From JAKFEW01 sp036675505 (GTDB taxonomy: Bacteria > Cyanobacteriota > Sericytochromatia > S15B-MN24 > JAQBPE01), in the NCBI GenBank assembly GCA_036675505.1, contig JAKFEW010000053.1:1-64000 (forward strand): a stretch of 64,000 nt of DNA, given 5' to 3'. This document shows positions 54,101 to 61,956 of the stretch, one piece after another. The position numbers and the translations under genes are program-made. Numbering within the stretch: the first letter of the stretch is position 1; each line of letters begins with the position of its first letter. The notes under the pieces were generated by a model. It searched no databases. It was not told where the DNA came from and was given only the letters and a program-made list of their open reading frames with translations.

Positions 54101-54340
54101 CAGCCGCTGTTTGTATTCCGTGATCACGGCGCCGAATTGCGAGTCGATCCGCCGCCGCGTCGCCACCACCCGCGCCTCTCGGCGCGGCGCATAGTCGACG
54201 CCGTGGACGGCCAAAAGCCCGGCGACCGCCGTCTCGATGCGCGCGGCGACTTCGGTCTCGCTCGCGGCGCGATCACAGGCCCCGCCCAGGTGGGCCGCGA
54301 TCCGCTCGTAATCGATCGTTCCTGGGTCTTCCGCGGTCAC
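51146..54340 (-). CDS. Type IIG restriction-modification enzyme (Eco57I/MmeI-like), orphan
   Basis: 1064 aa, one polypeptide. N-terminal PD-(D/E)xK-like region with D66 and E75-Y-K77 (RIDSQFGAVITEYKQRL). A central N6-adenine methyltransferase: FxGxG-type motif with D397 in GLDPCCGSGTFL, VCGIDLNPLAVLTARVNYFLS, and catalytic N599-P-P-W in VVGNPPWVEW. The C-terminal ~300 residues should hold the target-recognition domain (WRVGPYTFAPWKVVWPEL, YLCALLNAPDVRRAYARMSSQIG). All motifs look intact, so cleavage and methylation are possible. No BREX, Pgl or other defence gene adjoins. It could also be a methyltransferase-only form if the nuclease motif is decayed. Confidence 0.85.
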   Translation of the reverse strand: MTAEDPGTIDYERIAAHLGGACDRAASETEVAARIETAVAGLLAVHGVDYAPRREARVVATRRRIDSQFGAVITEYKQRLTSPGAWTEATEQLVGYLRDVAPVVADRDAHVGVVTDGRQIRFVGFEGGEPRAEHPGPLDGPRLRRYVETLVALGRRGLTQEHLVEDFATERPGAGGLGAGLAGACWAALGVATPKTGMLHTEWRRLFARSVDHHEAPAGHLAAYREALALPGDALVDAGRALFALQTGYAIVVKLVAAHVLGELRLGGAALRFDVLAAAPDGELRRFMAELEDGHLLRASGLENLLEGDFFAWYADADQWTPGLATAVRAAIARLAEYEGRAPLLRAGGLGDLFRQLYQRTIPASVRHDLGEYYTPRWLAQAVLADLPAPAGWRGLDPCCGSGTFLVELIAEVRAETAGLPAAERLRQVLDRVCGIDLNPLAVLTARVNYFLSIAGLLGELGAESGRIEIPVYLGDAAFAPIPCDLAGVPGLAYTLPTAMGSLDVALPLALARTGAAFGAVMREVERAVVAADADAACRALLRGIGEDATNAAVVDAVQHFVDALVALEARGWDRVWARILKNFLATAALDPFERVVGNPPWVEWKDLPDGYRETIRDLCRARGLFSDDGYVGGTDLNVCALIAHAALERWVVPGGHLGFLMPHQMLQVRSSQGLRRWRLPDGTPLGLQALADWSALRPFEAACKPVTYVVQRGVPGPAAVPVAVWRAKPGAAAREPGAAWRDVAPGLVRHDEAARAVDGDGGPYLIDAPEVLPRLLALLGPSAYRGRRATETSPHGVFWVRPVAGARPAGGLLLVENGLNPRARDGVVQTRALLEPELLFPLLRGADVTPFRAVPGDALVVLPHDVETGAKPLPPERMPAATLDYLRRYRDLLERRGSYKEYRAGQPFYGLWRVGPYTFAPWKVVWPELGELRAAVIGMAETPWGETKLVIPEGKVNLVPCAEEAEAHYLCALLNAPDVRRAYARMSSQIGRPSRLPFAIAAFDPQRWTHRALAAVSRDAHAGLLDGDRRERLLTRLVARALGAGALRNLNLAREPIRHPSSP

Positions 54341-54815
54341 GGGTCGTCTTTACTGGCTCGGCAGGCGCGGATGGGATCGAAATTTCCCGGGGGTTACGGA
54401 ACAATCGCTGGGGTGCAGGCGTCGGGAAAACTTGCGGGGGTCCGCATCCGTCCAGAAGCCTGGCGCCATACATCATAGCAGGTAGGCAAGCCGGACGGCG
54501 GCGGCCACGCGGGTCTCCGGAGCGAGACAGAACGCTGGCGGTACCCTTGGAGGTAACCAATTTAACGGTCCGAGATCCGAACATAAACGACGCCAGATCA
54601 GGGTTTTCCCGTACTTATGTCCTAATTCCGCTCGGCTGGTTAAGACGGCAAACGCGCATGAGCGCAAGGCGCCCCGGCCGCCGGCCTCGACGAAGCTTAA
54701 TGCAACATTACACTTCGCTTTTCACCTTCACAAAAGTTGACTGGATGTGAATACGCCGATCCGATACGATTCCCTTGGTCCGAAACCGACCTCCCAGTTC
54801 ACGAAGGAGACCTGA
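54341..54815 (+). other. 475-bp intergenic region, promoter of the sigma factor gene
   Basis: No gene is supported. It has ATTTAACGG at about 54561, GGTTAAG at about 54640, then AT-rich stretches. TTGACT at 54736-54741 is a possible -35 for the sigma gene; a matching -10 is not clear, so it may be self-regulated. ACGAAGGAGACC precedes the ATG at 54816. Confidence 0.5.
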
Positions 54816-55553
54816 ATGAACAAGGTATACGCCGGAGCGACTCCGAAGGAGAAGGAGAGACTCGTGAATGAGTATCTCCCGCTCGTTCACAAGATCGCCC
54901 GGGGCCTGGCCCGCCGGAGCACCGATCCGGTGGATGACCTGATTCAGGTCGGCTCGATCGGCCTGCTCGAGGCCATCAACCGCTACGAAACCGGCCACAA
55001 TACCGAGTTCAAGACATACGCCGTTCACTTCATCACGGGGCACATCCGCCACTACCTCCGTGACCGTCAGACCCTCGTTCGCGGCCCGCGCGCCCTCCAG
55101 GAGCTTTCCTACCGGTTGCGCCAGGTCACTCAGGAACTGAGCCACCGCCTTGGCCGCGAGGCCACCAACCAGGAGCTCGCCGAAGCCCTGAACGTTTCGA
55201 CCGACCTGATCGATCAGGCCCGCGTCTACGATCGCCGCGTCACCGTGATGTGGCTGGATCAAGAGACCGGCGACGGCGAAGACGACGAGCAGCGCTCGCT
55301 GCTCAACACGCTGGCCGATCCCGTGACCAGCAATGCGCACGCCAACGAGCGTGACGAGCGCCTCGTCCTGACCGAGGCCATGAAGCACCTGCCCGACCAC
55401 CAGCGTGAGCTGCTTCAGATGCGGTACTTCGACGACCTGACGCAGGCCGAGCTGTCGCGCCGCCTGGGCATCAGCCAGATGGAAGTTTGCCGCCGGCTCA
55501 AGAAGGCCGAAAAACAGCTTCGTCTGATCGTCGCAAACAGCCCCGTTCGCTAG
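54816..55553 (+). CDS. RNA polymerase sigma factor, SigB/SigF group
   Basis: 245 aa sigma-70 group 3 factor. Region 2: LVNEYLPLVHKIARGLARRSTDPVDDLIQVGSIGLLEAINRYE and FKTYAVHFITGHIRHYLRDR; region 3: VRGPRALQELSYRLRQVTQELSHRLGREATNQELAEALNVS; region 4: HLPDHQRELLQMRYFDDLTQAELSRRLGISQMEVCRRLKKAEKQLR with the helix-turn-helix. No anti-sigma or anti-anti-sigma gene is next to it, in contrast to Bacillus sigB. Own promoter region and strong terminator make it monocistronic. Likely general-stress or envelope regulon. Confidence 0.95.
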   Translation: MNKVYAGATPKEKERLVNEYLPLVHKIARGLARRSTDPVDDLIQVGSIGLLEAINRYETGHNTEFKTYAVHFITGHIRHYLRDRQTLVRGPRALQELSYRLRQVTQELSHRLGREATNQELAEALNVSTDLIDQARVYDRRVTVMWLDQETGDGEDDEQRSLLNTLADPVTSNAHANERDERLVLTEAMKHLPDHQRELLQMRYFDDLTQAELSRRLGISQMEVCRRLKKAEKQLRLIVANSPVR

Positions 55554-55579
55554 TTTCAATCTCTCTCTGATAACTTAGA

Positions 55580-55617
55580 TGGGCCGGGAACCAAAAAGGT
55601 TCCCGGCCCATTTCTTT
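55580..55617 (+). terminator. Intrinsic terminator of the sigma factor gene
   Basis: Stem TGGGCCGGGAACC / GGTTCCCGGCCCA, AAAAA loop, then TTTCTTT. Confidence 0.95.
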
Positions 55618-55727
55618 GGGTTGGTGATGCCGCGCCGGTGCCGACACAACTCGTTACATGCGTTATGGAATCCGTGTCTCGCCGTATGACAGATGTGACG
55701 CCGATCTCAGCAGGGCGTGGGGCGAAC

Positions 55728-55755
55728 AGGCCAGATAACATTAGTTATCAGGCCT
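55728..55755. repeat. Dyad AGGCCAGATAAC-N4-GTTATCAGGCCT
   Basis: Near-perfect 12-bp inverted repeat with a 4-nt centre, directly after the minus-strand AlgX-like gene. Same arms as 24609-24636. Confidence 0.65.
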
Positions 55756-55773
55756 CCGTATTCCTGTCGGCCC

Positions 55774-56847
55774 TTACTCGATGATCCGCGCGTCACGGAG
55801 GTGCCCGACCACCGCCTCGCCCGCGAGGTGCTGGCCCGCGGCGCCCCAGTGCGTGTCGTTGGGAAGGTAGACGTCCTGGCGCCCGGACCGGATAGCGGCC
55901 CGCAGCGGGCCGACCAGGTCGGGGCCGTGGAGGCCCGCGCCGGCGGTGATCGCGCCGAGCTTACTGGCGCCGCGCATCGCCGGGTCCGCAAGGAAGTCGT
56001 CGTAGGCCGTGAGCTTGTCCGGCGCCACCATCAGGACGAAGGCCGTGCGGCCATCCGCCTCGAAGGCCGCCTGGACCTTCAGCGCCGCTCGCCGGATCCG
56101 GCGGGCCAGATCGGGCTGCCAGGCCCGCTTGCCGAGGTCGTGGTGGAAGACCAGCAGTTCGTCCGAACGCGCGCTCGAGAACAGGTCGCGTCTTGTGAGC
56201 CCCATCCGAACCACCTGGTTCTCGGCATCGTGGCCATGCCGGCGGCGCAGCTCCTTGTACACGAAATCGCGCGTAAGGTTGAAATCCACCTGCAGTGGCC
56301 ATGACCACCCGGGCCGCGACGCGGCGGCGACCGGCAACGTGGTGGGCGTGATCCGCAACGGCTGGCGCCCGCGAGGCGGGGTGGGTCCGGCGGCATCCGC
56401 GTCGCCGGGCCTGGAAAATACGCTCGCGAGCTCCCGCTCGACGCACTCGACGATCACGACGCGCGGCGGGCTCCGACGGAATCCAGGGGCTTCGGCCATG
56501 CTGTCGAAGGAGCCGACCTTCTCGTGCGGGATCGTGAGGATCGACAGCCCGGTCAGACGATGAAGGTGATCTTGCCAATACCCGTCGCCGCCGCCGGTCG
56601 AGAACGAGTCGCCGAGCACCAGCACGTCGTAGTAGCGATCGTACGCGTCGCCGAATGCGGTGCCGTGTTGGGCGTACCGCACCTGCGGCCGGTTCCACCC
56701 GAACTCGCGCTCGGAATAGCCACCGAGACGGGTGAGGTCACCGCTGAGCGGCTCGAGGCCCAGGCCGAAGGACAAGGACACCAGGCCCACGTAGAGCACC
56801 CCGAGCGGGCGCAAGAACCATCGGTTGAAAGCGCGGTAGCGGTTCAT
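55774..56847 (-). CDS. AlgX/AlgJ-like SGNH acetyltransferase partner
   Basis: 357 aa. One N-terminal membrane segment (about 12-32), then an SGNH-like domain: DVLVLGDSFSTGGGDGYWQDHL (block with nucleophile Ser), and YLPNDTHWGAAGQHLAGE (DxxH of the triad). These match AlgX/AlgJ, the periplasmic part of polysaccharide O-acetylation. A middle region has LTRRDLFSSARSDELLVFHHDLG and TAFVLMVAPDKLTAYDDFLAD. It follows the MBOAT gene after 6 nt. The polymer acetylated is unknown: no alginate or cellulose genes adjoin. Confidence 0.88.
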   Translation of the reverse strand: MNRYRAFNRWFLRPLGVLYVGLVSLSFGLGLEPLSGDLTRLGGYSEREFGWNRPQVRYAQHGTAFGDAYDRYYDVLVLGDSFSTGGGDGYWQDHLHRLTGLSILTIPHEKVGSFDSMAEAPGFRRSPPRVVIVECVERELASVFSRPGDADAAGPTPPRGRQPLRITPTTLPVAAASRPGWSWPLQVDFNLTRDFVYKELRRRHGHDAENQVVRMGLTRRDLFSSARSDELLVFHHDLGKRAWQPDLARRIRRAALKVQAAFEADGRTAFVLMVAPDKLTAYDDFLADPAMRGASKLGAITAGAGLHGPDLVGPLRAAIRSGRQDVYLPNDTHWGAAGQHLAGEAVVGHLRDARIIE

Positions 56848-56853
56848 CACGGC

Positions 56854-58302
56854 CTAAAACTGGAAGTACAGGAATTCGGAGACGGTGCTCATCGAGAGCA
56901 GCACCACCGCCGTCGCGAGCCCACCTACCAGGCCCATCGCTGGCCAGGGCCGGAAATCGCGCAAGACCTGTTGGGTGTTCGGCGCGAACGCCGTGAAGGC
57001 GATCAAGCTGGCGATCGCGAGGAGCGCCGGCTCGCCGCCTGCCCAATAAGGCAGGGCGCCGAAGCGGATGCTCGCAGGGGCCCAGGCGGCGACTGGCTGC
57101 CAGCCGAGAGGCAGCACGACGCCCTTCAGGCCGACCATCGCCTGAAGGAGCTGGGTCGCCTCCCAGAAGCTGTGCGCCCTGAAGAAGACCCATGCCACGA
57201 CCACCGCGCCGAAGGTCAAGGGCCACGCGGCCCAGCGAGGCAGCGGCTGGCCCACCTTCCGCCAGCCGTGGTTCACCATCAGGAACGCGCCGTGGAGCGC
57301 GCCCCAGGCCACGAAGGTCCAGCCGGCCCCATGCCAGAGGCCGCCCAGCACCATCGTGGCTCCCAGGTTCACGAACCGGCGCATCTCGCCCAGGCGGTTC
57401 CCGCCCAACGCGATGTAAAGATAGTCCCGGAGGAACGCCGAGAGCGACATGTGCCAGCGCCGCCAGAAATCGATGATCGACGTCGCCTGGTAGGGCGAAT
57501 CGAAGTTGAAGGGGATCCGGACGTTCAGCATCAACGCGAGGCCGATGGCCATATCGGAGTAACCGGAGAAATCGAAGTAGAGCTGCAGCGCATACGCGAG
57601 CGCGCCGGTCCAGGCTTCGAGGAAAGTGGCCGTCGCCGCGTGGTTGAAGACCGGCGCCACCCACGGCGCCAGGTGGTCGGCGACCATGACCTTCTTGAAC
57701 AAGCCTATGGCGAGGAACGCGAGCCCTATGGCGAAGTTGCGGTGGGAGAAGACGAAGTGCCGCAGCCGGTGGAACTGCGGAAGGACGTCCTTGTGGTGCA
57801 GGATCGGGCCCGCGATGAGGTGCGGAAAGTACGTGACGAAGAGCGCATACGACAGGAAATCGTTGCGGACCGCCACGCCGCGGTAAGTATCGACCAGGAA
57901 GGCGATCTGCGTAAAGGTGAAGAACGAGATGCCGAGCGGCAGGACGACGCCAGGCAGGGTCAAGCCGGCATGCAGCGCCTTGTTGGCGGCCTCCACGAAG
58001 AAGTCCGCATACTTGAAGTAGCCGAGCAGGGCCAGGTTGGCCACGACGCCGGCCGCCAACAGCGCCTTGCCGGGCGGGCGGCCCGCCTGCCGCTCGATCA
58101 GGCGCCCCCAGCCGAAGTTGAAGGCGATCGAGGCCACCAACAACGGCAGGTAGGCCAGGCTCCAATAGCCGTAGAACGCCAGCGAGGCGAGCACCAGCCA
58201 GCCCATCGCCAGGCGGGTCGCGCGCAGGCGCCCCAGGCCGAAGAATACGGCCAGGGTGACGGGCAAGAAACCGAAAAGGAAGTCGTAGGAGTTGAAAAGC
58301 AT
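56854..58302 (-). CDS. MBOAT-family membrane O-acyltransferase (AlgI-like)
   Basis: 482 aa from ATG 58302 (MLFNSYDFLFGFLPVTLAVFF, the usual family start). About ten hydrophobic segments. Signatures: LGISFFTFTQIAFLVDTYRG, FPHLIAGPILHHKDVLPQF, YFDFSGYSDMAIGLA, IDFWRRWHMSLSAFLRDYLYIALGGNR and the catalytic H324 in GGLWHGAGWTF. It moves acetyl groups across the inner membrane for the AlgX-like partner encoded just downstream. Full length and intact. Confidence 0.95.
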   Translation of the reverse strand: MLFNSYDFLFGFLPVTLAVFFGLGRLRATRLAMGWLVLASLAFYGYWSLAYLPLLVASIAFNFGWGRLIERQAGRPPGKALLAAGVVANLALLGYFKYADFFVEAANKALHAGLTLPGVVLPLGISFFTFTQIAFLVDTYRGVAVRNDFLSYALFVTYFPHLIAGPILHHKDVLPQFHRLRHFVFSHRNFAIGLAFLAIGLFKKVMVADHLAPWVAPVFNHAATATFLEAWTGALAYALQLYFDFSGYSDMAIGLALMLNVRIPFNFDSPYQATSIIDFWRRWHMSLSAFLRDYLYIALGGNRLGEMRRFVNLGATMVLGGLWHGAGWTFVAWGALHGAFLMVNHGWRKVGQPLPRWAAWPLTFGAVVVAWVFFRAHSFWEATQLLQAMVGLKGVVLPLGWQPVAAWAPASIRFGALPYWAGGEPALLAIASLIAFTAFAPNTQQVLRDFRPWPAMGLVGGLATAVVLLSMSTVSEFLYFQF

Positions 58303-58381
58303 TGCCGCAGGCCGGGATCCCGCGTCCCATATTCCCTGAGGCGCCGACCAGCGCACCCGGCGACCGGGGGCCACAAAACAG

Positions 58382-58408
58382 GGCCGGGCCCCTCGCGGGG
58401 GCCCGGCC
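58382..58408 (-). terminator. Terminator of the papain-like lipoprotein gene
   Basis: Stem GGCCGGGCCCC / GGGGCCCGGCC, then TGTTTTG on the minus strand, after the 58436 stop. Confidence 0.85.
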
Positions 58409-58435
58409 GGAACATCGATTCGGTCGGTCTTGAGC

Positions 58436-59323
58436 CTAGCGGGCGGCGGTGCCGGCCGTCCACACGTCGCGGGCGGTCTGCTTGAACACCGCGTACGGCA
58501 TGTAGAAGTAGCCGTGATCGCCCCAGTCGCCGCCCCACGAGTTGCGGACCTTCACGACCTGCTTCTGGTTGTCGTAGCCGACCGCGAACACCGCGTGGCC
58601 GCCGAGGCGCTTCTCGCCGGACGCGGGTACGGGCATCATGCCGTCGGCGCCGATCTTGCGGAAGCTCTCCATCACGTCGTAGGCGAACAGGACGCCCTCA
58701 CCCTTCGCCAGCGCGGCCTGGACGTCATCGAACGAGCCGATGCGCACGCCGCCTTGGTAGCGGAACTCCTTGGCCTCGGTGTGGGCCGCGGCGGTCGGGG
58801 CGATCATGTACTTGGCGATGTCGTAAGGCATCGTGGCGTCCGTCGCCATGCCCTTGTCCTCGAGGACCGACATGTTGTCGGTGATGGTCGAGCCGGTGGG
58901 CTCGTTGGTGTTGCCCCACAGCGCGCGGGCTTCGTAGTAGAGGTACATCGCCGACAGCGCGACCTTGCGCTCGTCGCGCTTGTTGACCTGGAACTCGCGG
59001 AAGCCCTTGCCGACCGCGAAGGCCGTGCAGGCGCCCAGCTTGCTCTGGTTGGCGACCGGCGAGCAGGTCTCGGCGAGGTCGACCCGGGTGGGCAGCATGT
59101 TCTGGCGGGGCAGCTTGCGGACCTTCACCTTCTTCTCGACCTGCTTGTAGCGGGCGTCGTCGAAGCCGAGGGCGAACTCCTTGCCGTTGGCGGCCATGAT
59201 GGTGGGCATCTTGGTCGCGGCCCTGGCCTGCGCCGAGGCGGTAGGCAGGCCGGTCTTGGCGCAACCCGTGGCGATGAGGGCGACGTTGGCGAACAGGACG
59301 AGCGCGGCGGTCTTCTTGAACAA
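58436..59323 (-). CDS. Papain-like (C1) cysteine peptidase lipoprotein
   Basis: 295 aa. Lipoprotein signal with lipobox ATGC (C21). Papain-family core: Q93 and C99 in VANQSKLGACTAFAVGKGF, H243 in LGGHAVFAVGYD, N261 in VRNSWGGDWGDHGYFYMPY, all four catalytic positions. RVDLAETCSPVANQ is the usual mature N-terminus with no long propeptide. It should act in the periplasm or at the surface. A CTTAACC / GGTTAAG dyad lies about 80-100 bp upstream. Bacterial C1 lipoproteins are uncommon; substrate unknown. Confidence 0.9.
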   Translation of the reverse strand: MFKKTAALVLFANVALIATGCAKTGLPTASAQARAATKMPTIMAANGKEFALGFDDARYKQVEKKVKVRKLPRQNMLPTRVDLAETCSPVANQSKLGACTAFAVGKGFREFQVNKRDERKVALSAMYLYYEARALWGNTNEPTGSTITDNMSVLEDKGMATDATMPYDIAKYMIAPTAAAHTEAKEFRYQGGVRIGSFDDVQAALAKGEGVLFAYDVMESFRKIGADGMMPVPASGEKRLGGHAVFAVGYDNQKQVVKVRNSWGGDWGDHGYFYMPYAVFKQTARDVWTAGTAAR

Positions 59324-59402
59324 GGTCGGACTCCTCAGCTATCGGGGCGGGCGGGTGGGCCGGCTGGATGACATTAAACTCTGGTGAAGGAGTTATGGCC
59401 GA

Positions 59403-59424
59403 CTTAACCGAAAACACGGTTAAG
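59403..59424 (-). promoter_or_regulatory. CTTAACC-N8-GGTTAAG dyad upstream of the papain-like gene
   Basis: Perfect 7-bp inverted repeat (59403-59409 and 59418-59424) in a strongly AT-rich gap, with CATTAAC nearby at 59450. Same TTAACC word as upstream of 31828 and 35475. Confidence 0.55.
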
Positions 59425-59508
59425 GAAATCCTAAGATTCGAGTAAGTTGTCATTAACAAGGGCGTGTACCCGCGTGCATGGCGGCAGGAGGGGCGCCCCA
59501 CGCTGTGG

Positions 59509-59514
59509 TAGAAT
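59509..59514 (+). promoter_or_regulatory. -10 element of lspA
   Basis: GTGGTAGAATG with TAGAAT at 59509-59514, about 40 nt before the TTG start of lspA. Confidence 0.5.
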
Positions 59515-59554
59515 GACCTCGAGCGACCCGAGATCGGCGGGTAAAGGAGCCCCT

Positions 59555-60103
59555 TTGGACACCTTCAAGCACCAGGGCCGCAAACTGGCCAGCATGTTCG
59601 CGTTCGCGGCCGCCGCCTTCGCAGGCGACCAGGCGCTGAAGCACTGGGTGGTGACGAATATGCAGCTCCACCATCCGTCGATCCCGCTGGTCCCGAATTA
59701 CTTCGCGCTCACCTATACGCAGAACTTCGGCTCGGCCTGGAGCATGCTCTGGGGCCAGACCTGGCTGCTGATCGGCATCGCGACCAGCGTCGCGCTCGGC
59801 ATCGTGATCTACGCGGTGCGCATGAACGAGCGCACCTGGCTGCAGATGATCGGCCTCGGTTTCCTGCTGGGCGGCGCGCTGGGCAACCTCGCGGACCGCG
59901 CGCGACTCGGCTACGTGGTCGACATGTTCGATCTTCAGAACGGCGGCCGGAACATCTTCCCGATCTTCAACGTGGCGGACATCTGCATCGATGTGGGCGT
60001 CGGCTTCTTGCTCCTGTACACCTTCCTGGCCGGCCGCGCGGAGAAGCGCCAGGCGGAGCTCGCCGAGCGCCAGCTCTTGCCACAGGGCGGCGATCGCCGC
60101 TAG
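59555..60103 (+). CDS. lspA: Lipoprotein signal peptidase II
   Basis: 182 aa from TTG 59555, chosen because AAAGGAG lies about 5 nt upstream and the product then has the normal LspA size. Four membrane segments. Catalytic Asp motifs: GGALGNLADRARLGYVVDMFDLQ and IFPIFNVADICIDVG. It removes signal peptides from prolipoproteins, fitting the many lipoproteins encoded in this window. Followed after 16 bp by a lipoprotein gene. Confidence 0.95.
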   Translation: MDTFKHQGRKLASMFAFAAAAFAGDQALKHWVVTNMQLHHPSIPLVPNYFALTYTQNFGSAWSMLWGQTWLLIGIATSVALGIVIYAVRMNERTWLQMIGLGFLLGGALGNLADRARLGYVVDMFDLQNGGRNIFPIFNVADICIDVGVGFLLLYTFLAGRAEKRQAELAERQLLPQGGDRR

Positions 60104-60119
60104 AAGGGGCGCCCTTTTC

Positions 60120-60986
60120 ATGACCCACGCGACGCTCGGCCGCCTGGCGGCCATCGGGATCCTCGTCGGCCTGACCGTCGGTTGCTCGTGGTTCCGCGGG
60201 GCGCCCGAGGCGCCCGCCCGGATCGCGGAGCGCATGCGGCGAGATCCCGTGCCGTACGAACGGCTCAAGTCCGCCAGCGACCACGCGGCCAGGCGGAACG
60301 TGCTCTGGCTGCGCGAGAACTACCTCGCCGAGCTCGCGCTGGGTGCCACCACCGAGACAGTGCGCCGCCGGTGGGGCGAGCCCACGCACGTGCGCCAGTC
60401 GGCGGCCGGCACCTGGTGGGACTACGAGGAGACCTACCCCAGGCCTGGCTTCTCGCCGGAGCCTGCCCCTTCCGACGCCCCGCCGGACGAGCGGCGCGAG
60501 CCCACCGCCGCCCGCGTCGGCATGAACCTGCGCCTGCTCTTCGTGGATCCGCCCTCGCCATCGCCCTTTCCCGTGGCGCCCGTCGCCATCCAGTCGCCCG
60601 CCGCGCCGGCGACGCCAGCACCCACCGCGGCAGCCGGCGGCACGGCGATCGAGATCGTGCCGGCCCCCGAGGCGATGGCCACGAGCGACGCCGTGCAGGC
60701 ACCCACGGCCCCGCCGGCGCCCCCCCCCCCCACGCCCGTGCCGCCCAAGGTGCTGGTCCACATCCAGGCCTGGTCGCCGGCGCGCTTCCAGACCCGCTCG
60801 CTCGTGCGCGTGCTCGATCCCGCCGGCCGGGTGGAGCGCAAATACGGCAAAGCCCCGCAGGTCCTGCCCTGGGGCCGTGAGGGCGGCGAGGTGTGGCTGT
60901 ACCCGGCGGCGAACGTCGGCTTCGTGATGACGCCCGCCTGGGAAGCGCAGCCGCGCCACGTGGCGGCCACGCTCGTCGGATTCTAG
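60120..60986 (+). CDS. Lipoprotein with Pro/Ala-rich middle
   Basis: 288 aa. Lipobox TVGC (Cys near 22). The mature N-terminal part (ASDHAARRNVLWLRENYLAELALGATTETVRRRWGEPTHVRQSAAGTWWDYEE) resembles SmpA/OmlA-like or BamE-type WGEP motifs, where outer-membrane lipoproteins have GxxxxxVxxxxGxP. A Pro/Ala/Thr-rich stretch (~145-205) separates a beta-rich C-terminal domain (VLVHIQAWSPARFQTRSLVRVLDPAGRVERKYG). Probably cotranscribed with lspA. Role uncertain. Confidence 0.78.
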   Translation: MTHATLGRLAAIGILVGLTVGCSWFRGAPEAPARIAERMRRDPVPYERLKSASDHAARRNVLWLRENYLAELALGATTETVRRRWGEPTHVRQSAAGTWWDYEETYPRPGFSPEPAPSDAPPDERREPTAARVGMNLRLLFVDPPSPSPFPVAPVAIQSPAAPATPAPTAAAGGTAIEIVPAPEAMATSDAVQAPTAPPAPPPPTPVPPKVLVHIQAWSPARFQTRSLVRVLDPAGRVERKYGKAPQVLPWGREGGEVWLYPAANVGFVMTPAWEAQPRHVAATLVGF

Positions 60987-61036
60987 CGTAACGCCGGCCC
61001 GGCCGGTAACATGGGGCGGATAAGGAGAGTCGCCTC

Positions 61037-61828
61037 ATGACCACTGCCACCGAGCCGCTGCTCGTCGCCCGCGAGGGCGCCGTCGCCATCCTCACGTTGA
61101 ACCGTGCGGACCGCATGAATGCGGTCGACCTGGCGACGCTGGCCGCCCTGCGCGCGGCCGTGGACGAGCTGTGGGGCGATACCGAAGTGCGCGCCGTGAT
61201 CGTCACGGGCGCGGGTGAGAAGGCCTTCTGTGCCGGCGCGGACCTCAAGGAGCGCGCCGGCATGACGCCCGCGCAGGTGCGGCGCTTCCTCAAGAACATC
61301 CGCGAGGTGATGGGCGAGATCGAGCACCTGCCCAAGCCGGTGATCGCGGCGGTGAACGGCCTCGCGCTCGGCGGCGGCACCGAGCTCGCGCTGGCCTGCG
61401 ACATTCGGATCGCCGCCGACAACGCCTCGATGGGCCTCACGGAGGCCACGCTCGCGATCATCCCGGGGGCTGGCGGCACGCAGCGCCTGCCGCGCCTGGT
61501 GGGTAAGGGCCGGGCGAAGGAGCTGATCTTCACGGGCCGCAGGGTCGATGCGGCCGAGGCGCTCGCGATCGGGCTGGTCGAGGACGTCGTGCCCGCGGCC
61601 GAGTTGCTCGATCGGGCGAAGGCCCTCGCGCTGCGGATCGTCGAGAACACGGGGCCGGTGGCGATCGCCCAGGCGAAGTTCGCGATCAACCGCGGGATGG
61701 AGGTCGATCTCGAGAGCGGCCTCGCGATCGAGGCGAAGGCCTACGAGGTGACCATCCCCACCAAGGACCGAACCGAGGCGCTGCGCGCCTTCGGCGAGAA
61801 GCGCAAGCCGGTGTTCACCGGCGAATAG
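61037..61828 (+). CDS. Enoyl-CoA hydratase/isomerase family protein
   Basis: 263 aa crotonase. ILTLNRADRMNAVDLATL at the N-terminus, oxyanion-hole loop KAFCAGADLKE, second loop ALGGGTELALACDIRIAAD with the first catalytic Glu, and the second Glu in LTEATLAIIPGAGGTQRLPRLVG. Both catalytic Glu are present, so a hydratase (step 2 of beta-oxidation) is likely; related hydrolases or isomerases are not excluded. AAGGAGAG precedes the ATG. The thiolase and ETF-QO elsewhere in the window fit the same pathway. Confidence 0.94.
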   Translation: MTTATEPLLVAREGAVAILTLNRADRMNAVDLATLAALRAAVDELWGDTEVRAVIVTGAGEKAFCAGADLKERAGMTPAQVRRFLKNIREVMGEIEHLPKPVIAAVNGLALGGGTELALACDIRIAADNASMGLTEATLAIIPGAGGTQRLPRLVGKGRAKELIFTGRRVDAAEALAIGLVEDVVPAAELLDRAKALALRIVENTGPVAIAQAKFAINRGMEVDLESGLAIEAKAYEVTIPTKDRTEALRAFGEKRKPVFTGE

Positions 61829-61846
61829 TGCCGTTCAGCAGCCGTA

Positions 61847-61860
61847 CCTTAACTAAACCT
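61847..61860 (+). promoter_or_regulatory. TTAAC word and AT-rich leader of the 61957 lipoprotein
   Basis: CCTTAACTAAACCT at 61847-61860, about 100 bp upstream of the ATG, within an AT-rich gap. Single site rather than a dyad. Confidence 0.35.
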
Positions 61861-61956
61861 TTCCAATAGCTTCATCCCATTTGAACCGGGTCGCCCCGCT
61901 AACAGCCCGATAATCCTCCCAGCTAAACCGAATTGATTCGAACTGGGAGGTTCGCC

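Noticed and set aside
52349..54478. 709-codon plus-strand frame opposite the Type IIG gene
   Set aside because: Shadow frame; the opposite strand has intact methyltransferase motifs.
54547..54750. Possible 67-aa gene upstream of the sigma factor
   Set aside because: Although GGAGG-like sequence is nearby, the product is Arg-rich without structure and runs into the sigma promoter.
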